Shown here piece after piece: positions 14,801 through 27,900 of a stretch of DNA of 64,000 nt (within the stretch, counting starts at the first letter, position 1; each line of letters begins with the position of its first letter). The notes beneath the pieces were generated by a model, which was given only the letters and a program-made list of their open reading frames with translations, was not told the DNA's origin and did not search any database. This stretch comes from Rallus limicola (taxonomy: Eukaryota; Chordata; Aves; Gruiformes; Rallidae), in NCBI GenBank assembly GCA_022605955.1, contig JAKCOZ010000005.1, positions 3,940,001 through 4,004,000 on the forward strand. The letters run 5' to 3'. A program made the translations under genes and the position numbers.

Positions 14801-15719
14801 GGAGCGTTTTGTCTCCACTTGGCTGTGGAAAGTCTCAAACAAGCTTCAAAGTGGCTTCAAACAAGCTTGAAAAATCCCCGAGCTTCCAAGCGATGTGGTA
14901 CATGAGGGCACCACAAAAAACAGGAGGAGATATGGCTTAGGTAACTATCGCACACAGATCATCAGATCCTCACAGGTGACCCTTTTTACTAGTGTGCAGT
15001 ATGGGATATCCTAACACCAGCGCCCCTGGGATGGTTCCCAGGGAGTGCAGAAACCCCACCAGCAGGCAACTTCTCTTGGCCCAATCTTCTTTTTTCCTTT
15101 TTTTAGAGCATCTTAAATCAGTTCCTTCTTTTGACAGCAGAAACAGTCCAGGTCAGCACATCAGGTCAGCACATCAGCAGAACCTGGCCGTTCCCAGCCC
15201 TCCACCGAAGAGTTCACCAGCTCAGTCTGGGGAGAAACAGGTGACATAACAGTAAGGCCTGCTTGTGCATCTTCTCACCGAGACTGCAGCTCACAGCTAC
15301 TTACAAAGCTCTTTTCATACCTAACGGTCTTGATGCAACTGCAGATACTACTAAGGAACAGCGCCTGGTTATTGCTAGTGCCTATTTATATGGCCACAGC
15401 TTTATTAGAAATGGGACTCTGGCCTAATTGCTGCTTGAGGGGTAGCGAGCCTTCTGGAACACCCCACTGTTGTGACTCGTGTACAAGTAAAGCTACCCTA
15501 ACAAACAGCTTTGGCTCGTTTTTCTCATGCATTTGAATGTAAGCATTTCTTTCTAGAAAGAAAATATAGAGGGAAATTAATTCCCCCATCTCCCCATAAC
15601 GCCAGACTGAGCGCTGCAGGAGGCAAGTGAAAGCACTGACTGTTTCCACTGGATTCTTAAGGGAAACACATGGGCATAATTATGGTTTTACGAGGGCCCT
15701 ACCTAAAATGCTGATATTC

Positions 15720-15990
15720 ACCTGCCACACTCCAGTTCGGTTCTCGGTGATAACAGCAAATACCAGTCTTTGTAAGTCTCCGTAGCCACGTTAAGCTCGG
15801 GGGAGCACGCAGCTGCCTCACGGGGACAGAGACCCGCCCAGAAGTTTGCTGGGCCAGATATAAAAACAGGTGAAGCCGAGCTGGAAATCAGCAGAGGGAG
15901 CCAGCTCCCTTGGTTTACAAATCCCAGCTCCGCTCCTACCTGCGTGCCAGCCCGGCACCAGCCGGGAGCAGGATGCTCGCTTGGTCGAGA
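15720..15990 (-). promoter_or_regulatory. Second GC-rich block with minus-strand donor-like sites; possible alternative promoter
   Basis: GC-rich with several CpG. Minus-strand donor-like sites are CACGCAG|gtagga (exon end 15940) and TGGCAG|gtgaat (exon end 15722). A plus-strand TATAAAA is at 15859-15865. A 102-codon minus-strand frame crosses it but resembles nothing. It may be an alternative untranslated first exon of the gene to the left. Confidence 0.3.
15845..15865 (+). repeat. Duplicated 21 bp element, copy 1
   Basis: A 21-base segment with core GCTGGGCCAGATATAAAA, identical to 19099-19119. After the identical part, both copies continue with loosely similar bases (ACAGGTGAA here, CCAGCTTAAA there). 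Confidence 0.85.
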
Positions 15991-16125
15991 GGGAATATAG
16001 GGAAAAGCAGAGCTTTCCTGCACCATTAAAGTTTACTGACCCACCCTGGCTATGCCACCACCTCCGGAAGAGGCCATGATCTCAGTGATTTTGAGGAACC
16101 TGGGAAGGGTCATACTTGTGAAACT

Positions 16126-16463
16126 TCAAAGGGGTCTTGTAGGAAAGTGGGAGAGGGACTGTTCACCAGGGAGTGTAGTGATAGGACAGGGGCAATAGCT
16201 TCAAGCTGAAAGAGGGTAGGTTTAGATTAGACATTAGGAAGAAATTCTTTACTGTAAGGGTGGTGAGGCCCTGGAACAGGGTGCCCAGAGAAGCTGTGGA
16301 AGCTCCATTGCTGGAGGCATTCAAGGCCAGGTTGGATGGGGCCTTGGGCAGCCTGGTCTAGTGAAGCGTGTCCCTGCCCATGGCAGGGGGTAGGGGGAGG
16401 GTAGGGGTGGAACTAGATGATCTTTGAAGTGCCTTCCAACCCAAACCATCCTGTGGTTCTACG
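16126..16463 (+). mobile_element. CR1 LINE 3' end, sense on plus strand
   Basis: Classic CR1 tail: AGGTTTAGATTAGACATTAG, GAAGAAATTCTTTACTGTAA, GCCAGGTTGGATGGGG, CCTTCCAACCCAAACCATCC, ending with a decayed form of the 8-base terminal repeat. The 5' side is truncated. It carries a short G-rich expansion around 16384-16408. Confidence 0.96.
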
Positions 16464-16849
16464 AAAATACCCCTTTGGTTGCAAAAGCTAACTGGGGGAG
16501 AAACTGAAAAAGTTAGCTTCGTCTCTCCCCACACCATTGCTACTGTGTAAGCATTTGGGATTTGGGTAAGCATGTTGTCTCTTTGTACAAGCGGTAGAAG
16601 CAGTCTTGCTCAAACCCATGGGGACAGCTATACACAGAACCTCTCTGGCAAAAGCAGCCATTAACACCACTGCAGTGCCACCCCCGTAGAATCACCCACC
16701 TGTGCTCTACCTTTAATTCCTTTAAAGGAATTCTTCTCTTGTTCCCATGTGAGAGGACAGCGCAGAAACAAGGAGAAATTGGGTAATTATATATCATGAT
16801 GCATTTCAAAATCTGAACTGCAGTTCGAGCAGGTAAAGTACTATGGTCA

Positions 16850-16869
16850 CACACATATATGTGTGTGAT
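16850..16869. repeat. Perfect palindrome of CA/TG repeats
   Basis: CACACACATATATGTGTGTG; perfectly self-complementary over 20 bases, able to form a cruciform or hairpin. Probably a simple-repeat product. Confidence 0.85.
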
Positions 16870-19098
16870 TTTTTGGGTCTCTACTTCCAAAATCTTTCTT
16901 GCCAGGGAATTACAAGAAAACAGGTATAAAATTAAAAGACAGAGCCCTCCTGTCCCCAGCAAAGAGGGCCTTTTCCTCACAAGAGCTGTTCCTCTCCTTT
17001 TCTCATCCTTCAGAACAGTGAGTTAGGAGGCTAAGCTGTCTCTGAATGACCTGTTAAATCAATCAGTCTTCAATGCAGTCACACGGGTGCTCTTGAGGGA
17101 ACAATCTGATTAGCTAATCATTTAATTACAAACTGCTGAATTAATAATGTAGGAGAACTTAACTCAAAATGAGAAGGGCATTACAGGACTGACAGCTGGG
17201 AAGAGGTGAGACAACTGATGTAAATTTATTTCTAAAGTGAGCATACGTTATTTGAAAGCAGTAATACCTGATGAGTGCAGAATCAGATCACTTCTGCAGG
17301 TACCTTCCCTTCTCCAGCCAGAGGAGCAGAAAGCTGACTTATGTAGCTATAAATATACTCAGATACTTAAGATATTTCCTAATTAGGACCAGTGAAAGAA
17401 AGGAAATTACATTCTACTTCCATTAAAAATCCTTCTGCTGCACAACTCCTCCATCTAGCAGATGAAGAGTGTGTTGGAGCAATGCTTTTCCCAGCTCGGG
17501 GGCCGGATGTCTCCAGGGTGCTCCCATCTCTCCAGCACGTGTCCACAGCAGGATGCTTCCCCCTGTCCGGGGGATTGCAGGCCCCAGGACAAAAGGCTCA
17601 GGCTGGCATGATGCAACACCACAGCATAGCACAGTGCCAGAGGTCTGGGAAGAACTTTGAACATGATGCAAATGCTACAACCCAGCGGTGAGACACTCAC
17701 CTCTAAAGATACTTGTGATGATTTCATTGCCCAGCAGACTTACAACAATTAATAACGCTGGTACTGCAGTGGTTTCTGTGGTATTTAAAACACCAGAAAT
17801 AAAGATGAAGACTCATTTTTCTCAAATGGTACAGAGTAATGCTTTGGGGGAACCTTTATGAGGTTCATTCTCTGTAGAAAATCCACCCTTTTTGTAATAT
17901 CTCTGAGATAACCTCACCCAACCAGAGATCATGATTATAGCATGCACATTGCCCAGGACACTGTGGTGGTTCCCATGCTGTAAGGCAATGGTAGGTTTGC
18001 AGTGGTGGGCTGAACATTGCCCCATTCCCCTTCACTGGATACATCTTCTCTCTAGGTAAGAGGTTTGTGTGATTCCCAGCACCAATCTAGGATGGGAGAT
18101 GTTAACCTCAGGCCCCCTTTGCAGCATGCTGCCAGAGCCAAATCCCCCTCCATAAGGACCGGTGTTTTTGGCTGTGCATCCCAAACCTGAGATGTCTCAC
18201 AGTACTTTCATTAAACACTGCTAGATGATAATCCTGCAACCAGGACCGAGGGCTATATCTAGTTTCCATTTCTGCTGCTCACTTATTCCAGTAGCTTATC
18301 ACACTGGTTTTCAGTTAAAGACAGGAAATATCTTTAAGTACATCTCAAACATGGATGAGAGCCAGTTTGCCAATGTTTCTAAAGCCCTTGGAGACCATGG
18401 GAAACAAGAAACAAAGGAACATTCAGCGTTTGCCTAAAGCACTCAATTTTGTGATGTTATTTCTCATCAACTGAAGCCCACCTGTATGTGTTGATGTACA
18501 GCACCGCAGATGCTGAGGTGTTTACAGTTACACGTGAGATACAGCACCCAATTTGGGTATGATGTAAGGATTAATTCTGAATGGATTTTCACCTTGTCTG
18601 AGCCCTGTGTTGTTTATTTATATCACAGAATAAAATATCCTATAAGGGTTTTTGTTTCATTTCTGTGATTTACAGACCACTTTTGCATAGTCTGCTGGTC
18701 GTATAGTTATCAGCCCACTCTCCTAATATTTGCATTACTAGAGATTAAGGGTGTTTTCCATTTGCTGTTCGGCTGCAGGAGAGAATTGCTGAGGTTGTCC
18801 CTGCCATCTACACATTCAGAAGTGTTGCACTGTGCAACATGGTATAGCCATTTCCTTGCCTTAAATTTAGGACTGTTTTAAAGCTGTTCTAAGAAACATT
18901 AGAAGTGTGGTAAATAGCAAAAGTGTGATTATTTATAGTACGAACACAGTGGGTTGTACATTACCGTACGACCCCAAAATGACTACATAAATTACCCTAC
19001 CGCTCCGACTTTCCTGCTACAGCAGTTTGTCTGGTTTATTTTCAGTGAATGAAGGTAGCACTGTTCCACTGCTTTTTCATCATTGCTCTATGCTGACA

Positions 19099-19119
19099 TT
19101 TGCTGGGCCAGATATAAAA
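19099..19119 (+). repeat. Duplicated 21 bp element, copy 2
   Basis: Identical to 15845-15865. The continuation, CCAGCTTAAATTCTC then TCCATGGGCATAACTC, recalls the pattern of old amniote repeats that start GGGCCAGAT and continue with a CAGCTGGTGTAAAT-like block; this is a resemblance from memory. Confidence 0.85.
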
Positions 19120-22100
19120 CCAGCTTAAATTCTCTGAGTTTCCATGGGCATAACTCAACATCTGAAACACTGTTAGGGAGCTGTGTTTCTTCATTCAGCC
19201 TGGTGCAGGCAGTCGGCACAAGACCTGGCAGCCAGCAAGGTCTGTAATAGCTATCCACAGGAGCAAACCCCACCATTTCAGAGGTACAAACCAAACATTA
19301 GCTCTGATTTGAGTATTTCACAATATTTTCACTGTAAATTTCCCTCCAGATACCTCATGACTTCCCTGTTTGTCCCATACCCACACCACACCAGGAAACC
19401 AAAGGAAGTGTACTCTAAAAAATGAAATAGCACCAACACATTTTCCTAGAGCAGGATATCACGAAATAATGAGCAAGTACCGAGTTTACAAGAGATGTAA
19501 GAACCGTTCCTGCTCTTACTGACATCATCAGAAGCCAGAGCTGGCTAATACACAACTAGAAAAAAATACTCAGGTATGTTTCATTTCCTGCCCAAACATC
19601 AGTGTATAAAAATAGATTTTTTTTTTTTTTTAAATCCAAAGTGAACTCACAGCTGTTAACGAGACACACTCTTCCAAAAAAATCACTCTAGTGTGGCAAG
19701 CAATCAGGGGCATCAGGTAAGGGAGGAGGTGTTGGAATAAAGGGCAGCTACATCCTCTCAGCACAGACCATCAAGGAACACAGCATCTATATTGTTCCTA
19801 AGATAACTGACAACTCTGTCATCTGTACTGGAATGCTGGATTCCCTCACTGGCTTTCATGACAGATTTAATAAGCCTTGCCTCAGTATCTGACAGCCTCT
19901 AGACCCTTCTGTACTGACATAATTGTCCTAGGCGCTACAGTCAAGATCAAGAATAGTAACTTACAAACATCCACAGCACAACCATAAATCAGTGCTGCAA
20001 CTTCCATAAAATCAGTAACCATCTCTAACACTCTCCAAAAGTAGTAAAACACTCCCTGACCTTCAGACACAACCCGATTTGCTCTGGAAAGCACTGGGGT
20101 GTCTCATCTCCTTAACCTACAAAGGACTTTTCTCCAGCTACAACATACCATGAGATACAATTTACAGGGAATGTTACAAATTACATCCCATGCTGGAAGA
20201 AGTTATCTGAAAAGTATCTTTAGAGATCCCCTTTTCAGGCACTTGGGATGAAACCAGAGCAAGCAGAGCCAGATACTTGACAGCAGATTTGGATGTTGCA
20301 ACCTCTGATCTCTATGGGAAGCATTCCCACCACAGCAAACACTTTCCACAACAAAGCCATCCAAATACCATATTCCTGCTGTTACACATCCTAATATAAA
20401 CTTCTACTGCAGCCTTCTTATTAGGTGAAATACTACCCATCTCCTCAATGCTCTCACGAAAGCACACGTAACTACGCACTAAAATGGACTTTCATATACT
20501 TTTAGTACAGGGCAGGAACAGACAGTGGGGTAATGTTTCTCAAAAAAAGCTATCATTCCATCACTCCCTTCTTGCTCCTGATCCACAGAGACAGCTTCAA
20601 AAGATGTGCATCCTCCTGAACCCACGCCTTCCCCCATCTGTATTTCTGCTCAGATTCTCTTGGTGGTATCTAATTAAAGCCAGAGGAACTCAGCCAGTAC
20701 GGAGCTTTGAGGCCTACTGCCTGCATTTCACATTTGAAGGAATTGCATGCCCAGAAGTTTTCTACATTCTCCTGTTTATATAATTAAAAGAAACAAACCA
20801 AAAACCCCAAAACCCTCTATCTACAAATTCTCTTGTAACTATACTGAAAGAGAAGCACAGCTGTAACCCTGAAAGATGGATGCTTTACCCCTGAAGCCAG
20901 AAGGCCTCCAGGTCAGCAAGATGCTGCTGATAGTTTTATACTCCCACATAAACCAAACAGAGGACCCAACAGCGACAGAAAAAACACTCGCAGCCTCTGC
21001 TTGGCTTTTCACCAATCAAGTATTTTTGTTCTATTTTTCAGAAACTATTCCATAATTCAATTTCTAGCATTTTTAAGGTAGAATATATTTTCTAATTCCA
21101 ATTAAATCCACTACAACAGCTTTTCATTTCAGTAGCAAGTGGTATGTCCCTTGGCACTTCAATCTATACATACACATAAACTACAAATATATTTTTCTAC
21201 TTGTTCACGGCATGCTTGGTTCTTACTAAGTAACACCAATTGAAAAGCAAAAAGGCAAGATATCTTCTTGGCATTAAAAACTCCAGCCCAAATATAAGTT
21301 GATCTCCTGCATCAGTATAGCTCCTTTTGTAACCATTCTGCTTTGACACCAGTTGTAATCAATGACTTAGCTAATAAATGTTAAATTATATTATATAATC
21401 CAAATATTAATTGAAAGCAGATATATTCAGAGCAAAAATTTCAGATTGATGTGCAAAAATACATTTCACTTATTTTATTGTTCAGCAAAGCACATTACAC
21501 ACAAAAACATGCAGTCATTTGATAAGCTGAATTGTTAAACACCCGTTTGTGGGGACTCTAATGCTGTTTTGCTGTAACGCTACCAGAAGCAAGTCTTTGA
21601 AATTGTCTGTAGAGGAATGAAAGTCAAGTTTGCCTCTGCCATTTCTTCTTCAACAGGCCTGTCACTGAAGTGTAATTAATCTCTTTCCCAACTGCTTAAG
21701 CACAAAGAGGACTTTTCAGCTCTATGTGTCCCCTGTTACTAAAGACAAAAGGAAAAATTGTGCCCCAGTTGTATTTGCAGGAGCCCAGTGCATTCGCTGG
21801 GGTTTCCTGCCATACTCACTTCCAGTGGGAAGCCTCGGGCCTTCCTCCTCGCTTCCTTACGTACACATTCTGGATTGTGAAACAGGCTGTGCAATACAAG
21901 AGCTACATAACCTATCGCTTCTCTTCTGGGCTACACGGGCTGTTCAGTTTGAGAAGAAAGACCCTTTCACACCTGTCAGTGCTGTTACCTGTGTGCAATG
22001 GGACTTAACAAAGTAAAAGCCCCAAGAACTTGTGGGCCCTGGTTGCACAGTGTCCAGCAGAAGGAACATCACAAGCCAGCTATTTTAAGGCAACATCCAA

Positions 22101-24034
22101 GAAAGGTAATTTTGTTCTTACGATATGCAGTGGGCTGTGAAGTTGCTTACCCTTAGATTTGTGTTTGAAAGTATGTGAAGGCATAGGTATAAGTTCAGGT
22201 TTTGTTCTGCTTACCAACTTGACACAAAGTTTACGAGTGTGGTTTTTCATGGTTACTAATATCTTAGAGAAGTAATCACAAAGGTTGCCTTAAGAGTGCT
22301 CAGGCTATAGACTCCTGCCAGATACATCCAAAGGGTATCTCATACATGTTGACCAACTGGTACACTTTATTTTGCATAAAGGTACAATACTCTGGATAAG
22401 CTTTATTAAAGCAGATGTTCTCCAAAACTAATGGTACAGCCTTTAAGATACAGAAGCAGATTCTTGTTGACTGTTCTTCCAGGAAAAGAGGAAGCAATTG
22501 GTAGTCCCTCCCATTTCTACCTTTGCCCCTAGATGAAGACTATACACCATATCATGTTTGTGCATTTAATGGTAAGGGACAGGTCTTTGGTTGAGGATTT
22601 AGTCACCGACTGAGAAAAGGTGGTACCTGTAGCACAGATAGGAGTGATTCATACAGTTACAAACCCACGTGCATTTCCCTGTGCCCACAGTCTTGGTCTC
22701 TTGTGAGAGCAGGAATTTGACAGAAAGCAAACACATAGGGATTCACATCCAGAAAATGTAAAAGCTGTCCCTTCATCTCACAGTTTTCCAGTCAGCTTAC
22801 AACCTCCAGATTTTCATTTCTTCAAACATTCTTCAAACATTATCTCACTATCAAGTTATTGGCAAACCGTAAGTCACATCGATAATAGAATGTAACATTC
22901 ACATCTTTTATATATATAAATCTTTACTTTAAAGTGTTATCTAAAATAACATACATGCTTACCAGACCAAATAGCCCATATAAACTATGCTGAAAATATC
23001 ATCTTTATTTACAGGAACCTAATTTAAATGAACTTTAACTGTGTTTGAGATCTGCAATGACCCTCCTCTCTCAAACCAGACCATGGCCCAGCTTTACACT
23101 GCTGGGCAGAGCTCTAAAGAGGAAGGTGCCCCTCAGACACGTGAAGAAAGTATTGGCCGCACAAAGCTCTGGCCCTCGTGCTCCTGGAAGAGGTGGGAAG
23201 CAGCTTGCAAACCATCACTCTCTGATCAGGTTTCATGTCTTGTAACCTATACCACCCTTCAGTCTTTACAATATATATATGCTACCCTTTGTTTAAGTAA
23301 AGTCTAAAATTGTTCCTCCAGCCCTTGGTGGTGTTCTGCCAATACATTGCAGAATTTAAAGAAAAAAAAACAAAACAAAACAACGGACTTCCTTTCATTT
23401 TGTTTGAGCTTCTACATATACATATTATCATCATCATCTTCTAGCACTGTTGGTAATCATAACTACAAGAAATAAGCAAAGAGAAAAATCGGGAACATAC
23501 GACGTTATTTTATAGGCACTTCTATAACCATGTAACTTGCTTCATAGTTAATTTACTGAATTCCAATATCTGCTTTGAAGGAAAACAACGGGCATGTGGA
23601 CTGTATAAAAATGCTACCTTTGAAACCCAAGAAATCCCACACTGCTTTACCAAGCATGAATTAGATCCTGAAGAATCATTCTTTGCGAACAGAGCATCCA
23701 GTATGCATTTCAAAACAGCTCACACAAAGCCCTAGTATTAGCACTATTAGCACTTGTTCTTTTGTGATTTAATGAAAATGTTCTGCTTCAAAAGAAACAG
23801 CTAATCACATAATCACATTAGACAGTATCTCGTAGGCCTTGAGCAGCCAAGCTCCCAGAAAAACCATTGAATAAGAAAACAGGATTACTGCTTTTAGGGC
23901 TACACATTGCATGGTCAACATTCACACATAAATTGCAAGATTACTACACGGTTACCTGTGCTCTATAAAATAGAGACATCATGTTGAACAGATTATAAAA
24001 CGGCTGCAGCATTAGATATTATTAGCATGTCACT

Positions 24035-24630
24035 TTTATTATTAACCATTGTTACCTATCACCAAAACATGAGTACATCAGCGTAAACACTGCAAAACAT
24101 ACATATGATTTAACAGCTTGAGTACTGACAGATTCAAATGCTTTGGATCTGCTATCTATCCACAAGATCTAGAAATAAGGCATATGGTCAGCAGATTAGG
24201 AGAGTTTAAACAAACAGCCCAAGTGCTTTGCTTTCCTCCCACACGCCTTAACTTTGTCAGCTCTGCTGCTGGATTCCTCATAGCAAATCTCATATCTTGA
24301 GGAGGTCATACCTGAGGAAGGCTGTTGGCTGTCTCAAAACATCATTCTTTTAGCTTTGCCACTTCCCTGCTCACAAAGGAAACAAACAGCAAACAGCTAG
24401 AGGGCTTAGGCTTTAAAAAAATTTTGACAGAGTTTTCTGCTAGGAAGATAACCATGTGGCCTGAGAGACTTCATTTGTTCATGCTCACACTTCTATACAC
24501 AACTGACACTTTATTCCACTTAGAGGATCTTGACATAAAATTGCAGAGGTGATCACATCTCTGTGATAGAAGCTTGACAGTTTTCCCATAAAACCCTGTC
24601 AAAACTTCCCATCAGTAGCTGTAAACAGAA
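24035..24630 (-). promoter_or_regulatory. TRIM66: TRIM66 3' untranslated region with candidate polyadenylation signals
   Basis: Minus-strand AATAAA hexamers occur at 24510-24515, about 116 bases past the stop, and at 24035-24040, about 590 bases past it. Others occur further left, for example near 22362. Which one is used cannot be decided from sequence; the TRIM66 3'UTR of mammals is long, so distal sites are possible. Confidence 0.4.
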
Positions 24631-24900
24631 TTAGCAGGGTGGCCACTTAGCAACCAAATGCTTTTGCTTTTGCAATCGTACAGCATGGCGCCGCCTCCTT
24701 TTAGGCTGAATGCACTCCTGTCCGTGTGATGGCCACTGAAAATCCTGGGGTGGGATTTTGCTATTCTGACTCTCCGCTTCTTCAGCATCAGAGTCTTCTT
24801 GCTGCATCGAAGGAAAATGCCTATCTGGATAAATCTCCTTCAGTTTGCTTTCAAAGAATAGATCTAAGCATCGTCCAGCCTCAGCAACCTCTGAATCTGG
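24631..24900 (-). CDS. TRIM66: TRIM66 terminal coding exon: bromodomain end and basic tail
   Basis: Acceptor cttacag|CCAGAT, stop TAA at 24631-24633. Residues 1104-1192. [20 protein letters not shown] closes the bromodomain, an acidic DSDAEEAE stretch follows, and IQPKRRRRH (KRRRR at 24688-24702) is the conserved likely nuclear-localisation signal. After RRRRH the 17 remaining residues ([17 protein letters not shown]) do not resemble the mammalian tail, which runs on as MENERAKRMSFRL. Confidence 0.96.
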   Translation of the reverse strand, partial: PDSEVAEAGRCLDLFFESKLKEIYPDRHFPSMQQEDSDAEEAESQNSKIPPQDFQWPSHGQECIQPKRRRRHAVRLQKQKHLVAKWPPC

Positions 24901-27900
24901 CTGTAAGAGAATAAATAGCCATTCGGTGTTACCGCACACAGAAATCATCAAGGATCAAAACCACATGACTACTCAACCCCAACATCTTGCCTTAGCTCTG
25001 CGCGCTACATATCCATTCGTCTCCTGCACACCTTCTACAGCCCATTAGTTCCTCTGCATTTACAGGGTAAGTAAAAACCAGATGCTGCTATTAAGAAACA
25101 TGCTTCTGCAGCTCTAAGAAAAAAAGATGTGCAGTGAACTAGAGAGAACAGCAGTCATCATTGCTTAGGGATTTCTATGTACCTAAATTTTCCCTAGCTA
25201 TTCTGCTGGCTATGACTGACCACTCACAAGAAACTCAGCATCATTCCAAAAAAGTTGCCTGCCAAGATGTCCCTCTTTAATTTTAGAACCATATGTGTCT
25301 CAAGTTCTCAGATCCATTTCTATCATTGCAAAAGGGTATACCATTTCCAAAGACTAAAACTGATTAATACTTACACTTATCCCAATCCCAAATCTGATGT
25401 CACTGGAACCAATAGTTACACCAGCATGACAGCCTGAAAGAGCAACCCTCTGGTTTGTATCCCCCCACCTATGATATTAGAAACCTACATAATTGAACTT
25501 TGCACAGTTCCAAAACATGAGACGCACGTCAGTCACAAGTTCCTCTGGTGCAGAATAGTGAGACTTGTCCTTTTTTTGTAGTTTTTTTCGTATGATTGAC
25601 AAATCCATTGGTCTTTTAATGATCTGATAATAATGCCGAGCCTGCAATAAGAATAAAATAAGTATGTATTCTCTTCAATGAAAATATTTTCTCTCCAGTG
25701 ACATTCATCCCAGTTTGGACAGGGAGGATTCCTTGCATCAGGGAAGAGAGCTCTAGGCTTTGGTGCCTACACTTGCCCATCATCTTCCAGACTGCTCTTC
25801 GGTTTGACTAAAACCATATTTGCTAGCAAGACTGATCTTGAAAATACCACACTTCAGTGACTACTCTGTTATTTGCACTTTCTAAAGTTTATCCCCAAAT
25901 ACAAGTGCTGTCATTTTACTATAATCAATAGTATATGTAACACTGAAAATCAGCTAACATTCCCCAAATGTCAGAAATCATGTGCTGAGACACTGGCAGC
26001 AGATACTATGGGAAATAATCTGCCAAGAGTGACTAAAAAGGTGCTCCTATGCGCTCTTTTTCAAGTTCAACAAGAGCCTTTTTCAATGGACACCCGCTAC
26101 CAGGATATCCCACTCCGTAAATCTTTCTGGGTCAAAACCTACTTGTTCTGTAATGTGTTCCATAAGTTCACTGCAAGCTCGATTAGGTAGAACGGTTTTT
26201 ATATTGTTATTTGGACTATTCCACAAAACCTTTTTTTTTTTCCTCTTCTATTCTCCTCCTCCCACTTGTTTTACATTGTATTCTATTGTTACAATAGCAT
26301 GAATCTACATCTTCCTTAAAATACCAAGTTGATATTACAAACGTTGAGTACATGGATGAAATAGTCTCCGTGTCTTCCCCTCAACACAGTCACATTACCA
26401 CCTTTGTGCAAAACACCAGAAAAGAGGGAGTCCAGGGTTATTTCTAAAGCAGACCTCTCCTACAGCAGTGCAACATTATCTATGTGTGCAGCAAGTCAAC
26501 TTTCTGAATCACTGGAACCCCTCAGTTACCTTTAGTATCCTACTGGCATCTTAAATTGCACCCAAGCCTGGCCTGCAAACATTGCTGGCATTTACTTGCC
26601 TCTGCCCTGGCACTTTCAAAGCACATGCGCAGGGGAAACACCTACATTTCCCTAGGAAGCAATGCTGCTCAGGAAAAAAAAAAAAAGAAGCTAATAAATA
26701 TCTTTCAAGAGGACAAACAAGAAACTCACAAGGTGTGCTGAGTGCACTTCGGGTTCCCTCTGACCCACACAAGTGCAGTACTTACCAGGGGGCTGACAGG
26801 TTCATGGAACGGGAGGCTCATACTACTGCAGAACAGGGAAAGCACCAGCTTTTCACATTTCTGTAGAAGCCAAATTTGAAATGCATTTTAATTCAAAGGA
26901 AGTGAGTTTCTAGTTAGTTTCTAGTTAGTTTCTAGTTTCTAGTTTCTAGCCCCTAGTTAATCAAACTTTTCAACAACAAGGGGATTGTTCATGGAGTCTG
27001 TCCATTTCTGAGGAGAAATGGCACGCTTCACTCTAAACCTGGAGGGTCTCATGGCAGAAATGCCTCATAGCATTTCTGTAGTTTTGAAAGTGAGAATAAC
27101 CAAGAAATGCAAGAAAAGAAACATCATGTAAAATGCTTTCTATGCATGTATCCTTCTGGGAAACTTGGTAATTCACCGCTATCACTATTTCCTTTTAGCA
27201 CTCCAGATCTCTTCCTTGGCTCTTGACTAGAAGAACAGCAGCAACAGCGTGGTAACAGTTAAACGGAAAATGTTTCACACTGCTCATATTCATTCATACA
27301 AATGGATGAAGTCATGTAGCTGGTAGTACTGTATGAAAAGAGTTCCATTTAATCTTCATTAACTTGGAAAATACACTAGTCTTCATTATTTTCACTGATT
27401 AAAAAAAGCAGCTCTACAAAAACATTATAATCCGTATTTTCTCACAAACCACAGGATTTCTAATCAACTTCATTTTCTACATAGACCCTCAGTAATCAAG
27501 ACCCAGATCCCAAATATTTCTGGCCAGGTGTCCCCAACCAGGGATCACATCAATGTCCAGAAGTTACGTCCAGTTATGTACGGAGTAGCTGAGGTCTGGA
27601 AACAGCACAGATGAATTTGGGCAGGTCTGTGGCTGTGCTCATGGGCCTGGCCACAGGGTCCCAGTGTGCTATTGTCTTATGTGGGGTGCCCAGACTAGAC
27701 CAGTGCCTTAGTCTAGGCTTCACAGTGGCATTGCAACTGGCCCAAGTAGATGCCTGAGAAGGTGTCAAGACTTAAAAGGAAAAAGACTCTGAGAGAAAGC
27801 CAGGAAAAGTTCACACAGGGAAGCTTGCTCTGCTGCTGAGTGCGACTTCCCCGTTCAAAGGAGAAAGGAATTACAGATCTGCCAGTTCCATCTTTCTATA

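Larger units (their letters stand above)
16464..24034. other. Intergenic interval between TRIM66 3' end and CpG-rich block
   Basis: No coding exon or LINE copy recognised. It contains a 20 bp palindrome (16850-16869), one copy of a duplicated 21 bp element (19099-19119), and poly(T) at about 19619. Part of the right end may be distal TRIM66 3'UTR. Confidence 0.6.

Noticed and set aside
14411..14905. 164-codon plus-strand frame in the CpG-rich block
   Set aside because: High GC lowers stop-codon frequency; the translation is Arg/Ala-rich with no domain and overlaps frames on both strands.
22300..22497. 65-codon minus-strand frame with protein-like composition
   Set aside because: I examined it as a possible exon, but no good acceptor/donor pair and no known protein came to mind.
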